DNA of 64,000 nt from Dactylosporangium aurantiacum (GCF_000716715.1 NZ_JNYJ01000001.1:372001-436000), one strand, 5' to 3'; positions 27,109-37,552 are shown, numbered from the stretch's first letter. Notes: a model not told the origin generated them from the letters alone. A program made the numbers and translations.

Positions 27109-27903
27109 CTAGTGGGCGGTCCAGCCGCCGTCGATGGCGACCGACGCGCCGGTGATGAACCCCGCGGCGTCGGTGCACAGGTAGGCGACGAGCTCGGCGA
27201 CCTCGGCCGGCTCGATCAGCCGCTTGATCGCCGCGCTGGTGAGCATGATCTTCTCCACGACCTCGGTCTCGTCGATGCCGTGGGTGGCCGCCTGCGCCGC
27301 GATCTGCCCCTCGACCAGGGGCGTGCGCACGTAGGACGGGTTGATGCAGTTGCTGGTGACCCCGTGCGGCGCGCCCTCCAGGGCGACGGTCTTGGACAGC
27401 CCCTCCAGGGCGTGCTTGGCCGTCACGTACGCGGCCTTGAACGGCGAGGCCCGCAGGCCGTGCACGGAGGAGATGTTGACGATGCGGCCCCAGCCGCGCG
27501 CGTACATGTGCGGCAGGACCCGGCGGGTGAGGCGGAACGGCGCCTCCACCATGACGGTCTGGATGTAGGCGAACCGCTCCCGGGGGAAGTCCTGCAGCGC
27601 CGCCACGTGCTGCAGGCCGGCGTTGTTCACCAGCACGTCGGCGTCCCAGTGCCCGGCCAGGCGCTCCTCGGCGTCGTCGGGCTCGGACAGGTCGGCGACC
27701 ACCGGCACCGCGCCCACCTCGTCCGCGAGGAGCTTCAGCGGCTCGGCGTCGCGGTCCACGGCCACGACCCGGGCCCCGGCGGCGGCGAGGCGCACGGCGA
27801 CGCCCCGGCCGATGCCGCTGCCGGCGCCCGTCACCAGCGCGGTCCGGCCGCGCAGGTCCAGGGCGACCACCTGATGCGGGGCAACGGGATGTGGCGTCGT
27901 CAT
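27109..27903 (-). CDS. Short-chain dehydrogenase, 3-hydroxybutyrate dehydrogenase-like
   Basis: NAD(P)-dependent SDR of 264 residues. Cofactor motif TGAGSGIG (25-32), NNAG (93-96), catalytic Ser about 145-146, Tyr159 and Lys163 (YVTAK) are all present. The segment [10 protein letters not shown] and the [16 protein letters not shown] region are characteristic of D-3-hydroxybutyrate dehydrogenases, which make acetoacetate from 3-hydroxybutyrate; I infer this substrate. ATG 27903 has no clear ribosome site. The promoter region carries the shared TATGTGGG element. Confidence 0.85.
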   Translation of the reverse strand: MTTPHPVAPHQVVALDLRGRTALVTGAGSGIGRGVAVRLAAAGARVVAVDRDAEPLKLLADEVGAVPVVADLSEPDDAEERLAGHWDADVLVNNAGLQHVAALQDFPRERFAYIQTVMVEAPFRLTRRVLPHMYARGWGRIVNISSVHGLRASPFKAAYVTAKHALEGLSKTVALEGAPHGVTSNCINPSYVRTPLVEGQIAAQAATHGIDETEVVEKIMLTSAAIKRLIEPAEVAELVAYLCTDAAGFITGASVAIDGGWTAH

Positions 27904-27939
27904 GGCGGGAAACGTACGAGCCTTCGCCCGCGCGTCCCA

Positions 27940-27956
27940 TGGGGTCCGCCCACATA
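27940..27956 (-). promoter_or_regulatory. Candidate operator, site 3 of the shared 17-bp element
   Basis: On the strand of the SDR gene this reads TATGTGGGCGGACCCCA, 37-53 bp before the start codon, a good position for a repressor or activator. Shares TATGTGGG with the promoter regions of both ABC importers. Confidence 0.42.
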
Positions 27957-28010
27957 CCTTCGGGGCACTCGATGTGTGTGTCGCGTTCCTGGTACGTGTG
28001 GCGCGTCGGC

Positions 28011-28033
28011 TACTGTGTCGAACACACGTTTGA
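28011..28033 (+). promoter_or_regulatory. ruvCAB promoter with LexA (SOS) box
   Basis: TACTGT at 28011-28016 is a plausible -10. Directly after it, TCGAAC-ACAC-GTTTGA (28018-28033) matches the actinobacterial LexA consensus TCGAAC-N4-GTTCGA with one mismatch. Placed at the start of transcription, LexA binding would block ruvCAB until DNA damage. Confidence 0.75.
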
Positions 28034-28043
28034 GGGGGTTTCG

Positions 28044-28556
28044 GTGCGCGTGCTGGGGGTCGACCCGGGGCTGACCCGCTGCGGCGTCGGCGTGGTCGAG
28101 GGCGTGCCCGGCCGCCCCTGCCGGCTGGTGCACTACGAGGTGGTGACCAGCGACCCCGACACGGACCTGGCGCACCGGCTGCTCAACCTCGACGAGCGGC
28201 TCACCGCCCTGGTCGCCGAGCACCGCCCCGAGTCCGTCGCGGTGGAGCGGGTGTTCAGCCAGCACAACGTGCGCACCGTCATGGGCACCGCGCAGGCGGG
28301 CGCGGTCGCGATCCTGGTCGCGGCGCGCGCCGGCCTGCCCGTGCAGACCTACACCCCGAGCGAGGTGAAGGCCGCGGTCAGCGGCAACGGCTCCGCGGAC
28401 AAGGCACAGGTCACCGCGATGGTGACCCGGCTGCTGCGGCTGCAGGTCGCGCCCCGGCCCGCCGATGCCGCCGACGCCCTCGCTCTGGCAATCTGTCATG
28501 TCTGGAGGGGCGGCACCCGGGACCGCATCCAGGCGGCGCTGAGGAGAGCACGATGA
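28044..28556 (+). CDS. ruvC: Holliday junction resolvase RuvC
   Basis: Endonuclease that cuts four-way junctions in complex with RuvAB; 170 residues, the usual length. RNase H-like fold with catalytic Asp7 (GVDPG), the second acidic residue in VAVERVF, and acidic residues of [10 protein letters not shown] near the C-terminus. GTG 28044 is set by the conserved N-terminus MRVLGVDPG; longer in-frame starts would run through the LexA box. Ends in an ATGA overlap with ruvA. Confidence 0.97.
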   Translation: MRVLGVDPGLTRCGVGVVEGVPGRPCRLVHYEVVTSDPDTDLAHRLLNLDERLTALVAEHRPESVAVERVFSQHNVRTVMGTAQAGAVAILVAARAGLPVQTYTPSEVKAAVSGNGSADKAQVTAMVTRLLRLQVAPRPADAADALALAICHVWRGGTRDRIQAALRRAR

Positions 28557-29161
28557 TCGCGAGTGTGCGGGGGCGGGTCGCCGCCGTGTCGCCGGACGGG
28601 GCCGTGATCGAGGTGGGCGGGGTCGGCCTCGCCGTGCAGTGCTCCCCGCAGACGCTCGCCGACCTGCGGGTCGGCCAGGAGGCGCGGCTGGCCACGTCGC
28701 TGGTCGTGCGGGAGGACTCGCTGACCCTGTACGGGTTCGCCGACGACGACGCCAAGCAGCTGTTCGAGCTGCTGCAGACGGCGTCCGGCGTCGGGCCGCG
28801 GCTGGCCCAGGCGGTGCTCGCGGTGCACAGCCCAGAGGTGGTGCGCCGGGCCATCGCCGGCAACGACACGTCCACGCTGACCCGGGTGCCGGGCATCGGC
28901 AAGAAGGGCGCCGAGCGCCTCGTGCTGGAGCTGCGCGACAAGGTCGGCGCGCTGCCCGGCGACGGCGCGGCGCTCGTCGGGGTCGGCGCCGGCGCGGTGT
29001 GGGCCGAGCAGGTCCGCCAGGCGCTCACCGGCCTAGGCTGGACCGCCGGGCAGGCCGACCAGGCCGTCGCGGCCGTCGCCGAGCAGCTCGACGGCGGCAC
29101 CGTCCCGCCGGTGCCGGTGCTGCTCAAGCAGGCCATCCGCATGCTGGGCACGATCCGGTGA
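28553..29161 (+). CDS. ruvA: Holliday junction branch-migration protein RuvA
   Basis: 202 residues; tetramer that holds the junction open and recruits RuvB. N-terminal OB fold (1-65), two helix-hairpin-helix motifs ([12 protein letters not shown] and [13 protein letters not shown]) in the middle, and a C-terminal RuvB-binding domain (about 150-200). Overlaps both neighbours by 4 bp. Confidence 0.97.
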   Translation: MIASVRGRVAAVSPDGAVIEVGGVGLAVQCSPQTLADLRVGQEARLATSLVVREDSLTLYGFADDDAKQLFELLQTASGVGPRLAQAVLAVHSPEVVRRAIAGNDTSTLTRVPGIGKKGAERLVLELRDKVGALPGDGAALVGVGAGAVWAEQVRQALTGLGWTAGQADQAVAAVAEQLDGGTVPPVPVLLKQAIRMLGTIR

Positions 29162-30225
29162 CCGACCCCCTCGTCAGCGCGTACGCGGCGGAGGAGGAGC
29201 GCGCCGCCGAGCAGAGCGTGCGCCCGAAGCGGCTCGCCGAGCTCATCGGCCAGCACCGGGTCCGCGAGCAGCTGGACCTGCTGCTGCAGAGCGCGCTGCG
29301 CCGCGGCAGCCCGCCGGACCACATCCTGCTGTCCGGCCCGCCGGGGCTGGGCAAGACGACCCTCGCGATGATCGTGGCCGCGGAGCTGTCCGCCGGCCTG
29401 CGGATGACCAGCGGTCCGGCGATCGAGCGCGCCGGCGACCTGGCCGCGGTGCTGACCAGCCTGTCCGAGGGCGACGTGCTGTTCATCGACGAGATCCACC
29501 GCATCGCGAAGCCCGCCGAGGAGCTGCTGTACAGCGCCATGGAGGATTTCCGCGTCGACGTCGTGGTCGGCAAGGGGCCCGGCGCCACCGCGATCCCGCT
29601 GGACGTGGAGCCGTTCACGCTGGTCGGCGCGACGACCCGCAGCGGCCTGCTCACCGGCCCGATGCGGGACCGCTTCGGCTTCGTCGGCCAGCTGGAGTTC
29701 TACGACCCGGACGAGCTGGAGCTGATCATCGCCCGCTCGGCGCGGATCCTCGACGTGCCGATCACCGACGAGGGGTCCGTGGAGATCGGCCGGCGCTCCC
29801 GGGGCACGCCGCGCATCGCCAACCGGCTGCTGCGCCGGGTCCGCGACTACGCGGAGGTGCGCGGCACCGGCGTGGTCGACCTGGCCGCGGCGAAGGCCGC
29901 CCTCGCCGTGTACGACGTCGACGAGCTCGGCCTGGACCGGCTGGACCGGGCGGTGCTGCACGCGCTGATCCGGCAGGGCGGGGGGCCGGTCGGGCTGTCC
30001 ACGCTCGCGGTGGCGGTAGGTGAGCAACCCGACACCGTGGAAGAGGTCTGTGAACCTTTCCTGCTGCGTACCGGTCTGCTGGCGCGTACTCCGCGTGGGC
30101 GAGTGGCGACGCCGAGTGCATGGCGTCATCTCGGGCTCCCGGTTCCCGCTGGTACCGTCGGTGGCGGGAGCCACGCAGCGGGGACATCACCGCAAATGCC
30201 CGATCTTTTCAGCTTGGAGCCGTAG
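29158..30225 (+). CDS. ruvB: Holliday junction DNA helicase RuvB
   Basis: AAA+ motor of 355 residues. Walker A GPPGLGKT (60-67), Walker B/DEIH (112-115), sensor 1 GATTRSG and arginine finger region MRDRFGF are intact; the winged-helix domain ends at about residue 325. A Gly/Ser/His-rich tail of about 30 residues follows (to DLFSLEP), longer than in many homologues. GTG overlaps the ruvA stop. Confidence 0.97.
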   Translation: MTDPLVSAYAAEEERAAEQSVRPKRLAELIGQHRVREQLDLLLQSALRRGSPPDHILLSGPPGLGKTTLAMIVAAELSAGLRMTSGPAIERAGDLAAVLTSLSEGDVLFIDEIHRIAKPAEELLYSAMEDFRVDVVVGKGPGATAIPLDVEPFTLVGATTRSGLLTGPMRDRFGFVGQLEFYDPDELELIIARSARILDVPITDEGSVEIGRRSRGTPRIANRLLRRVRDYAEVRGTGVVDLAAAKAALAVYDVDELGLDRLDRAVLHALIRQGGGPVGLSTLAVAVGEQPDTVEEVCEPFLLRTGLLARTPRGRVATPSAWRHLGLPVPAGTVGGGSHAAGTSPQMPDLFSLEP

Positions 30226-30372
30226 CGTCCCTAGCTGTCGTGATCGGACCGTGATAGACGCCGGTCTGCGTGTCTTCCGACACACCGACTAGACTCGCCG
30301 CGGTCCGCCGCGCGGACTTCATACTTCGCTCGGAGCGCCCAGGCCCCTGGGTCCCGAGCCGACCGGAAGGCC

Positions 30373-30762
30373 ATGATCGTGCTGTTCGCCGAGGCACAGG
30401 GTTCGAGTGGTGGTAGCGGGTACACCTCCCTGTTGTTCATCGTGGGGATCTTCGCCCTCATCTACTTCATGATGATCCGCCCGCAGCAGCGCCGCCGCCG
30501 GGAAGTGCAGAGCATGCAGTCCACCATGGGCGTCGGCGACGAGATCATCACCGTCGGCGGCCTCTACGGCACCATCCGCAGCCTGGACGAGGAGAGCGTC
30601 CTGCTGGAGATCGCGCCCGGCGTCACCGCCAGATACGCCAAGGCCGCGATCGGCAAGGTGAACCAGAAGGCCGTCACCGACGACGCCGTCGAGGACGAGG
30701 CCGCCGGCGACCCGGCAGACGAGACGCCCGCGCCGGGCAGCACCCCGAAGTCCCTCGACTGA
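30373..30762 (+). CDS. yajC: Preprotein translocase accessory subunit YajC
   Basis: 129 residues: short periplasmic N-terminus, one membrane helix (about 19-36), the family motif MMIRPQQRRRRE, a cytoplasmic beta domain and an acidic tail. Acts with SecDF at the Sec translocon. ATG 30373 has GGAAGG 3-8 bp upstream. The 147-bp gap after ruvB holds TAGACT at 30290-30295, a likely -10 for a separate promoter. Confidence 0.95.
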   Translation: MIVLFAEAQGSSGGSGYTSLLFIVGIFALIYFMMIRPQQRRRREVQSMQSTMGVGDEIITVGGLYGTIRSLDEESVLLEIAPGVTARYAKAAIGKVNQKAVTDDAVEDEAAGDPADETPAPGSTPKSLD

Positions 30763-30838
30763 CCGCAGATCCGCCGCACCACCACGAACAAGCACGCCGC
30801 GCACCCCGCCGGCGTTAGTGCAGGGAGACCCGACAGCC

Positions 30839-32680
30839 GTGGCACAACCTCAGGCACCGATGCACCCGGGCCGTCAGCTCGGTGTGCTCGGCACCATCTT
30901 CGTTCTGCTCGCCATCTGGGTGTGGTTCGGCGGTGACGGCGGCTGGCGCAACCGGCTTGAGCCGAACCTCGGCCTCGACCTGATCGGCGGGACCACGGTC
31001 ACGCTGCAGGCGAAGACCGACAACGGCAAGCCGCCCACGAAACAGCAGATGGAGACGGCCAAGGACATCATCGACAGCCGGGTCAACGGCCTGGGTGTCT
31101 CCGAGGCCGAGGTCGTCATCGAGGGCGACACCAACATCAACGTCTCCCTGCCGGGCAAGAGCGACGACCGCCTGAAGCAGATCGGCCAGACCGCCGAGCT
31201 GCGCTTCCGCAAGGTGCTCGGGCAGACCCAGGACATCGGCGACACCAACCCGTCGGCGTCCGCCTCGGCCTCGCCGTCGGTGTCGGCGTCCGGCTCCGCC
31301 CCGGCGGCGTCGGCGTCCGCGTCCACCAGCGCGAAGCCCTCCACGTCGGCGTCCGCGCCCGCGTCGTCGGCCCCGGCGTCCGCCGCGCCGTCCGCGTCCG
31401 GGTCGGCGCCGGCCTCCTCCGCGCCGCCCGTCGCCGCCGACGTCGCGCAGCAGCGCGCCGCCGTGCAGAAGAAGATCGGCGACGCCGCCTGGGCCGCGGC
31501 CATGCAGGAGGCCGGGCCGGTCGACCTGTCCGCCGACCCGTCGAAGGCCGCGCTCTACGCGCCGTTCAAGTCGCTGACCCCCGAAGAGGTCGCGGTCCTG
31601 CCGCCGGCGATGCAGTTCAACATCCCGTTCGTGACCTGCGACAAGCTCGACAATCGTCCGGTCGGCTCGATCCGGGCCGCGGACCAGCCCGCGGTCGCCT
31701 GCGAGCCCGGCGTCAAGTACAACCTCGACGTCGCCAAGGTGCTCGGCACCGACGTGTCCAAGGCCGACTCGTCGATCGACTCCACGAACGGCAAGTGGAT
31801 CGTCACCATCTCGTTCAAGGGCGACGGCCAGGACGCCTGGACCGACCTGACCCGCGAGGCGTACAACAACGGCACCGACAGCAAGCAGGTCGCCGTCGTG
31901 CTCGACAACAAGGTCGTCTCCGCGCCGGTCATCGAGAGCGTCATCCCCGGCGACGCGCGCATCACCGGCCAGTTCACCAAGCGCGACACCGAGCTGCTGG
32001 CCAACCAGCTGCAGTACGGCGCGCTGCCGCTGTCCTTCGTGCCGCAGGACGCGCAGAGCATCTCCGCCACGCTCGGCAGCTCCCACCTGGAGGCGGGCGT
32101 CCTCGCCGCCGGCATCGGCCTGGCGCTGGTGGTGCTCTACTCGTTCTTCTACTACCGGCTGCTGGGCCTGGTCATCACGCTGAGCCTGGTGCTGTCCGGC
32201 GCGATGGTCTACATGGCCCTGATCATCCTGGGCCGCACCATGGGCTTCACGCTGACGCTCGCCGGGTTCGCCGGCTTCATCGTGTCGCTCGGTGTCGCCG
32301 CCGACTCGTTCGTCATCTACTTCGAACGGCTCAAGGACGAGATCCGGGAGGGCCGCAGCCCGCGCAGCGCCGTGCCGCGCGCCTGGGTCCGGGCCCGCCG
32401 CACGATCATCTCCGCCAACGCGATCACCCTGCTCGCCGCCGCGGTGCTGTACTTCTTCTCCATCGGCTCGGTCAAGGGCTTCGCGTTCGCCCTGGGCGTC
32501 GCGACCATCCTCGACCTCGTCGTGGTGTTCCTGTTCCGCCATCCGATCATGACGTTGTTCGCGCGCAGCAAGGCATTCTTGTCACCGAGGGTGTCCGGCC
32601 TCGGCCGGATCGTCGAGCAGCGTCCCGGCGCCGGTGTGGCGTCCTCCGCCCCCCGTCGTAACCGCCCGAAGGAGGTCTGA
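30839..32680 (+). CDS. secD: Protein translocase subunit SecD with Ser/Ala-rich insert
   Basis: Proton-driven pulling subunit of the Sec export machine; 613 residues, six helices. N-terminal helix (14-30), first periplasmic domain with GLDLIGGT, later helices and motifs such as GLALVVLYSFFYYR and LGVAADSFVIYFERLKDE (RND core). Residues 138-200 are a low-complexity Ser/Ala/Pro insert (DNA 31250-31440) inside the periplasmic P1 domain. GTG 30839 is chosen because GGGAG lies 11 bp upstream and the N-terminus fits the family; GTG 30818 is in frame. SecF follows after 2 bp. Confidence 0.95.
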   Translation: MAQPQAPMHPGRQLGVLGTIFVLLAIWVWFGGDGGWRNRLEPNLGLDLIGGTTVTLQAKTDNGKPPTKQQMETAKDIIDSRVNGLGVSEAEVVIEGDTNINVSLPGKSDDRLKQIGQTAELRFRKVLGQTQDIGDTNPSASASASPSVSASGSAPAASASASTSAKPSTSASAPASSAPASAAPSASGSAPASSAPPVAADVAQQRAAVQKKIGDAAWAAAMQEAGPVDLSADPSKAALYAPFKSLTPEEVAVLPPAMQFNIPFVTCDKLDNRPVGSIRAADQPAVACEPGVKYNLDVAKVLGTDVSKADSSIDSTNGKWIVTISFKGDGQDAWTDLTREAYNNGTDSKQVAVVLDNKVVSAPVIESVIPGDARITGQFTKRDTELLANQLQYGALPLSFVPQDAQSISATLGSSHLEAGVLAAGIGLALVVLYSFFYYRLLGLVITLSLVLSGAMVYMALIILGRTMGFTLTLAGFAGFIVSLGVAADSFVIYFERLKDEIREGRSPRSAVPRAWVRARRTIISANAITLLAAAVLYFFSIGSVKGFAFALGVATILDLVVVFLFRHPIMTLFARSKAFLSPRVSGLGRIVEQRPGAGVASSAPRRNRPKEV

Positions 32681-32682
32681 CG

Positions 32683-33840
32683 ATGAGTGGCAAAGGTGGC
32701 ATCGCAGCCCGGCTCTACCGTGGTGAAGCCAACATCAACGTCGTCGGTCGCCGGCGGCTCTGGTTCAGCGTCGCCGGGATCGCCCTGCTGATCGCGATCG
32801 GCAGCATGGTCTTCAAGGGCTTCACGCTCGGCATCGAGTTCGAGGGCGGCAACCAGTACAGCGTCCCGGTGAGCGTCGGCACGCTGGACGAGGTCGAGAA
32901 GGCGTTCGGCGACGCCGGCGTCGAGGTCAAGACGGGTCAGAAGGTCGGTGACAAGCAGTACGTCATCAAGACCGAGCTGATCACCGACTCGGCCCGGCAG
33001 ACCGAGATCAAGGAGAAGGTGGCCGGCACCTTCAACATCGACGCCACCCAGATCAGCGACAGCGCCGTCAGCACCTCCTGGGGCGGCCAGGTCACCGACA
33101 AGGCCCTGCTGAGCCTGGTGATCTTCCTGGCGCTGGTCACGGCGTACCTGGTGTTCCGCTTCGAGTGGCGGATGGCCGTGGCGGCGATCGGCTCGCTGCT
33201 GCTGGACCTGGTGCTCACCGGCGGCGTCTACTCGCTCGTCGGGTTCGAGGTCACGCCCTCCACGGTCATCGGCTTCCTGACGATCCTCGGTTTCGCCCTG
33301 TACGACGTCGTCGTCGTGTTCGACAAGGTGCAGGAGAACACCAGGGGCATCACCGGCAACAACAACAGCACCTACAGCGAGGCCGCCAACCTGGCGGTCA
33401 ACCAGACCCTGATGCGCTCCATCAACACCGGTCTGGTCGCCCTGCTGCCCGTCGGCGGCCTGCTCTTCATCGGTGCCGGCCTTCTCGGCGCGGGCACCCT
33501 GAAGGACCTCGGCCTGGTGCTGTTCATCGGTATGGGCGTCGCGGTGTACTCCTCGATCTTCTTCGCCACGCCGGTGCTCGCCGAGCTCAAGGTCCGCGAG
33601 CCGCGCCTGCAGGCGCACGAGGCCCGGGTGGCGAACCGCCGCGCGGCGGTGGCGAAGCAGGCCACCCAGGCGCCGCCCGTCGACAGCGACGGCGTGCCGA
33701 TCGGCAGCGCGGCCGGCAAGTCCGCGGAGCGCTCCGAGCTCGCCGGTGCCTCGCCCCGCCCGGGTGCGCGCCCCGGCAACCGTCCCGGCCAGGCGAAACG
33801 CCCCCGGGCAGGGGGTCGGCCCGGCTCCGGCCGGCGCTGA
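32683..33840 (+). CDS. secF: Protein translocase subunit SecF
   Basis: 385 residues, six helices; partner of SecD. N-terminal helix then the periplasmic motif GIEFEGGNQYSV, helices 2-6 with GFLTILGFALYDVVVVFDK. The C-terminal 75 residues are a basic, Arg/Pro/Gly-rich cytoplasmic tail, common in actinobacteria and of no known role. Downstream is a 17-bp hairpin before apt. Confidence 0.96.
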   Translation: MSGKGGIAARLYRGEANINVVGRRRLWFSVAGIALLIAIGSMVFKGFTLGIEFEGGNQYSVPVSVGTLDEVEKAFGDAGVEVKTGQKVGDKQYVIKTELITDSARQTEIKEKVAGTFNIDATQISDSAVSTSWGGQVTDKALLSLVIFLALVTAYLVFRFEWRMAVAAIGSLLLDLVLTGGVYSLVGFEVTPSTVIGFLTILGFALYDVVVVFDKVQENTRGITGNNNSTYSEAANLAVNQTLMRSINTGLVALLPVGGLLFIGAGLLGAGTLKDLGLVLFIGMGVAVYSSIFFATPVLAELKVREPRLQAHEARVANRRAAVAKQATQAPPVDSDGVPIGSAAGKSAERSELAGASPRPGARPGNRPGQAKRPRAGGRPGSGRR

Positions 33841-33858
33841 GCCTCATCCACGTTCACC

Positions 33859-33895
33859 CGGTACGGGCGTCGCTGTCGCAGCGGCGCCCGTGCCG
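33859..33895 (+). terminator. 17-bp hairpin between secF and apt
   Basis: Arms 33859-33875 and 33879-33895 pair over 17 positions (two as G-T wobbles) with a TCG loop. Only CCGTTT follows, so it may be a partial terminator or an mRNA boundary. It ends 21 bp before the apt start. Confidence 0.6.
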
Positions 33896-33916
33896 CCGTT
33901 TCCAGGAGGTACTGCG

Positions 33917-34444
33917 GTGGAGATCTCGGAGCTGGTCGCCAGCAAGGTCGTGGACGTGCCCGACTTCCCCAAGCCCGGCATCCTGTTCAAGGACCTGATG
34001 CCGCTGTTCGCCGACGGTCCGGCGTTCGCCGCCGTGATCGACGCGATCATCACCGAGCACGGCGCGGACAGCTTCGACGTGGTCGCCGGGATCGAGGCCC
34101 GCGGCTTCGTGATCGCCGCCGCCGTCGCGTACGCCACCGGCAAGGGCGTCGTGCCGGTGCGCAAGGCCGGCAAGCTGCCCCGCCCGACCGTGTCGGCCAG
34201 CTACGCCCTCGAGTACGGCGAGGCGGTCCTCGAGGTCCACGAGGACGCGTTCGTCGCGGGGGAGCGGGTCCTGGTCGTCGACGACGTGCTCGCGACCGGG
34301 GGCACCGCCGCCGCCACCCTCGGCCTCGTCGAACGCGCCGGCGGCCGGGTGAGCGGTTTCAGCGTCCTGCTGGAGCTCGGGTTCCTCGGCGGGCGGGAGC
34401 GGGTGGCGCCGCGTCCGGTTCATGCCCTGCTGACCGTCTCCTGA
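33917..34444 (+). CDS. apt: Adenine phosphoribosyltransferase
   Basis: Salvages adenine to AMP using PRPP; 175 residues, cytoplasmic. PRPP-binding motif [14 protein letters not shown] is intact, with the family segment [15 protein letters not shown] near the N-terminus and AGIEARGF in the middle. GTG 33917 with AGGAGGT 6 bp upstream. Sits between secF and rel as in many actinobacteria. Confidence 0.97.
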   Translation: MEISELVASKVVDVPDFPKPGILFKDLMPLFADGPAFAAVIDAIITEHGADSFDVVAGIEARGFVIAAAVAYATGKGVVPVRKAGKLPRPTVSASYALEYGEAVLEVHEDAFVAGERVLVVDDVLATGGTAAATLGLVERAGGRVSGFSVLLELGFLGGRERVAPRPVHALLTVS

Positions 34445-34533
34445 CCGCGCTTTCCGGCCGCTTGGTCCCTGGGAATGTCGGTGGGGGCGGGTACGCTTGC
34501 GGTTCATACGTTGACGGCGATGAGGAGTGGCCG

Positions 34534-37140
34534 GTGACCGGCGACATCGCATCCCCGAAGGGGGGTACGGTCAAGCGGATGGGCGCTGCGTCGACACCGG
34601 AGGCGGTCCACGTGCCAGACGATCAGCAACAGGCACCGCAGGGCACCGAGCCCGAGACGGCCGAGGCCGGCGGTGTGGTGCTGCAGTTCCCGACCCCCGA
34701 CGGCGCCGTGGCGCACAACCGGCGCTCGACCGACCCGGGCTACACCGGCCCCCGCGGTCCCGTCCCCGGCCCGCCCGCCGCGGCCGCGCCCACCCGGCGC
34801 CAGGTCGACGACCTCGGCGAGGACACCGAGGACCTGACCGAGGCGGCCGGCTCGATGACCGGCACCGCGCTGGGGCTGGTCGGCGCCGCGCCGACCGGCC
34901 GCCGGGTCCGGGCGCGCCTGGCCCGGTTCAACGCGCCGTGGCAGAGCCCGTCGGTGAGCGAGGTCCTCGAGCCGCTGATCGCGCAGCACAAGGCCAGCCA
35001 CCCGAAGGCCGACGTGCGGCTGCTGCAGCGGGCCTACGACATGGCCGAGCACTTCCACAAGGGGCAGTACCGCAAGTCGGGCGACCCCTACATCACGCAC
35101 CCGCTCGCCGTCGCCACGATCCTCGCCGACCTGGGCATGGACACCACGACCCTGGTCGCGGCGCTGCTGCACGACACGATCGAGGACACCGACTACACCA
35201 TCGAGCGCATCCAGCACGACTTCGGCGGCGAGGTCACGCTGCTCGTCGACGGCGTCACCAAGCTCGACAAGGTCAAGCTCGGCGACGCGGCGAAGGCCGA
35301 GACGATCCGCAAGATGGTCGTGGCGATGGCCAAGGACCCGCGGGTGCTGGTCATCAAGCTCGCCGACCGGCTGCACAACATGCGCACCCTGACCTTCCTG
35401 CCCCGCCCCAAGCAGGAGCAGAAGGCCAAGGAGACCCTGGAGATCCTGGCGCCCCTCGCCCACCGCCTCGGCATGAACACGATCAAGTGGGAGCTGGAGG
35501 ACCTGGCGTTCCGCACGCTGTTCCCGAAGCGGTTCGACGAGATCAGCCGGCTCATCGCCGAGCACACCCCGCAGCGCGACTCGCTGCTGCGCACCGTGAC
35601 CCAGAAGGTCGCCACCGACCTCAAGGCCGCGAAGATCAAGTCCGAGGTGACCGGCCGACCGAAGCACCTCTACTCCGTCTACCAGAAGATGATCGTCCGG
35701 GGCCGCGACTTCGGCGACATCTACGACCTGGTCGGCGTGCGCATCCTGGTCGACACGGTGCGCGACTGCTATGCGGCACTCGGTGTCATCCACGCGAACT
35801 GGCAGCCCGTCCCGGGCCGGTTCAAGGACTACATCGCGATGCCGAAGTTCAACATGTACCAGTCGCTGCACACCACCGTGATCGGCCCCACCGGCAAGCC
35901 CGTGGAGCTGCAGATCCGCAGCTACGCGATGCACCGCACCGCCGAGTACGGCATCGCCGCGCACTGGCGGTACAAGGAGAGCAAGAACGCCACGATCGCC
36001 GGCCCGCCCGCCCACATCGACGAGATGACGTGGCTGCGGCAGCTGCTGGACTGGCAGCGGGAGGCGAGCGACCCGTCGGAGTTCCTCGACGCGCTGCGCT
36101 TCGACCTGTCCAGCCAGGAGGTGTACGTCTTCACGCCCAAGGGCGACGTGATCGCGCTGACCACCGGCTCGACCCCGGTCGACTTCGCCTACGCCGTGCA
36201 CACCGAGGTCGGCCACAAGTGCATCGGCGCCCGGGTCAACGGCAAGCTCGTGCCGCTGGAGAGCACGCTGTCCAACGGTGACGTCATCGAGATCTTCACC
36301 TCCAAGTCGGAGACCGCCGGCCCGACCCAGGACTGGCTCGGCTTCGTGAAGAGCCCGCGGGCCCGCACGAAGATCCGGCAGTACTTCAACAAGGAGCGCC
36401 GCGAGGAGGCGATCGAGGCCGGCAAGGAGGCGATCGTCAAGGCCATGCGCAAGCAGGGCCTGCCGCTGCAGCGCCTGCTGACCTCCGAGTCGCTCATGAC
36501 GATCGCCCGCGAGCTGCACCTCGCCGACGTCGCGGCCCTCTACGCCGCCGTCGGCGACGGCCAGGCCTCCGCCCAGTCGATCGTCCAGCGCCTCGTCGCG
36601 GGCTACGGCGGCGAGGAGGGCGCGGTCGAGGACATCGCCGAGACCGCCATCCCGACCCGCCCGTCACGCACCCGCACCGCCGCCTCCGACCCCGGCGTCG
36701 AGGTCCTCGGCGTCGACGACGTCTGGATCAAGCTCGCCCGCTGCTGCACCCCGGTCCCCGGCGACGCCGTCTTCGGCTTCGTCACCCGCTCCGGCGGCGT
36801 CAGCGTGCACCGCGACGACTGCGCCAACGCCGCCGACCTCAAGGAGCAGCCGGAGCGGGTCCTGGAGGTCAACTGGAAGCCCACCAGCGCCTCCACGTTC
36901 CTCGTCGCCATCCAGGTCGAGGCCCTGGACCGCCACAAGCTCCTCGCCGACGTCACCCGCGTGCTGTCCGAGGAGAAGGTCAACATCCTGTCCGCCACGG
37001 TCACCACGACCCGCGACAGGGTGGCGATCAGCCGGTTCAGCTTCGAGATGGCCGACCCGAAGCACCTCAACCACCTCCTGGCCGCGGTCCGCCGCATCGA
37101 CGGCGTGTACGACGCCTACCGGGTCACCTCCGGCGCCTGA
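34534..37140 (+). CDS. rel: Bifunctional (p)ppGpp synthetase/hydrolase
   Basis: Controls the stringent response. About 868 residues: a disordered N-terminal extension (1-130), HD hydrolase with H213-D214 and ED at 217-218 ([10 protein letters not shown]), synthetase with R429-F-K-D (the RxKD form typical of bifunctional enzymes), TGS domain ([10 protein letters not shown]), zinc-finger-like CC motif ([10 protein letters not shown]) and C-terminal ACT domain. Both activities look intact. GTG 34534 is favoured by GAGGAG about 8 bp upstream; GTG 34462 is in frame. The long N-terminal extension is Pro/Glu/Ala-rich and not needed for activity in the family. Confidence 0.95.
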   Translation: MTGDIASPKGGTVKRMGAASTPEAVHVPDDQQQAPQGTEPETAEAGGVVLQFPTPDGAVAHNRRSTDPGYTGPRGPVPGPPAAAAPTRRQVDDLGEDTEDLTEAAGSMTGTALGLVGAAPTGRRVRARLARFNAPWQSPSVSEVLEPLIAQHKASHPKADVRLLQRAYDMAEHFHKGQYRKSGDPYITHPLAVATILADLGMDTTTLVAALLHDTIEDTDYTIERIQHDFGGEVTLLVDGVTKLDKVKLGDAAKAETIRKMVVAMAKDPRVLVIKLADRLHNMRTLTFLPRPKQEQKAKETLEILAPLAHRLGMNTIKWELEDLAFRTLFPKRFDEISRLIAEHTPQRDSLLRTVTQKVATDLKAAKIKSEVTGRPKHLYSVYQKMIVRGRDFGDIYDLVGVRILVDTVRDCYAALGVIHANWQPVPGRFKDYIAMPKFNMYQSLHTTVIGPTGKPVELQIRSYAMHRTAEYGIAAHWRYKESKNATIAGPPAHIDEMTWLRQLLDWQREASDPSEFLDALRFDLSSQEVYVFTPKGDVIALTTGSTPVDFAYAVHTEVGHKCIGARVNGKLVPLESTLSNGDVIEIFTSKSETAGPTQDWLGFVKSPRARTKIRQYFNKERREEAIEAGKEAIVKAMRKQGLPLQRLLTSESLMTIARELHLADVAALYAAVGDGQASAQSIVQRLVAGYGGEEGAVEDIAETAIPTRPSRTRTAASDPGVEVLGVDDVWIKLARCCTPVPGDAVFGFVTRSGGVSVHRDDCANAADLKEQPERVLEVNWKPTSASTFLVAIQVEALDRHKLLADVTRVLSEEKVNILSATVTTTRDRVAISRFSFEMADPKHLNHLLAAVRRIDGVYDAYRVTSGA

Positions 37141-37552
37141 CCCACCCGGCCACGGCGCCCTCCGCCGCGGCGCCCGGCGCGCGCGGCCGGCGGGTCACGG
37201 GCTTGCCGTGGCGCTCACGGCCGGCCCGGGGCGCTTCCGGGGCGGTGCCGACCGCGTTTCCGCGCGCTCCGTGTTGGGCGGGCACCGGGAGACGGCCTGC
37301 GCCGGTCTGAGGTCTTGTGAGCGGTGTCCGCTCTGCTTGCCGGGCTCGGAGGAGCTCTGCGTCGGTCTGAGGGCTTCAGGACGGCTCTGTGGCGTGCTGG
37401 ACCCGCACGGCGGCCGGGTTTCCGCGACCTGCCCCGTTGCGAGAGTTGCCCGCCTCGACCGACCGCGCGTCGGCGGCAGGAAGTTCTCCGCGGGGATGCT
37501 GTAGCTTGGCTGATGCCTCGTCCCCGTGCTGTCCGTCGCTCATCTGCCTGGT
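37141..37552. other. Non-coding spacer after rel
   Basis: Starts with a GC-rich imperfect hairpin (37139-37197) that may end rel transcription. ORFs here are short and look random. Two near-identical 20-bp repeats lie at 37297 and 37357. I see no gene; the right part leads into transposase debris. Confidence 0.5.
37297..37376 (+). repeat. Pair of 20-bp direct repeats, 60 bp apart
   Basis: CTGCGCCGGTCTGAGGTCTT at 37297-37316 and a copy with two changes at 37357-37376. Function unknown; could be a remnant of duplication accompanying the nearby insertion-sequence debris. Confidence 0.5.

Noticed and set aside
34445..34533. Promoter of rel around TACGCT (34492)
   Set aside because: No -35 at proper spacing; a GGGAAT further up could suit an alternative sigma factor but evidence is too thin.
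37208..37504. 98-codon plus-strand ORF after rel
   Set aside because: Cys/Arg-rich random-looking sequence with no start signal, in the spacer with transposase debris.
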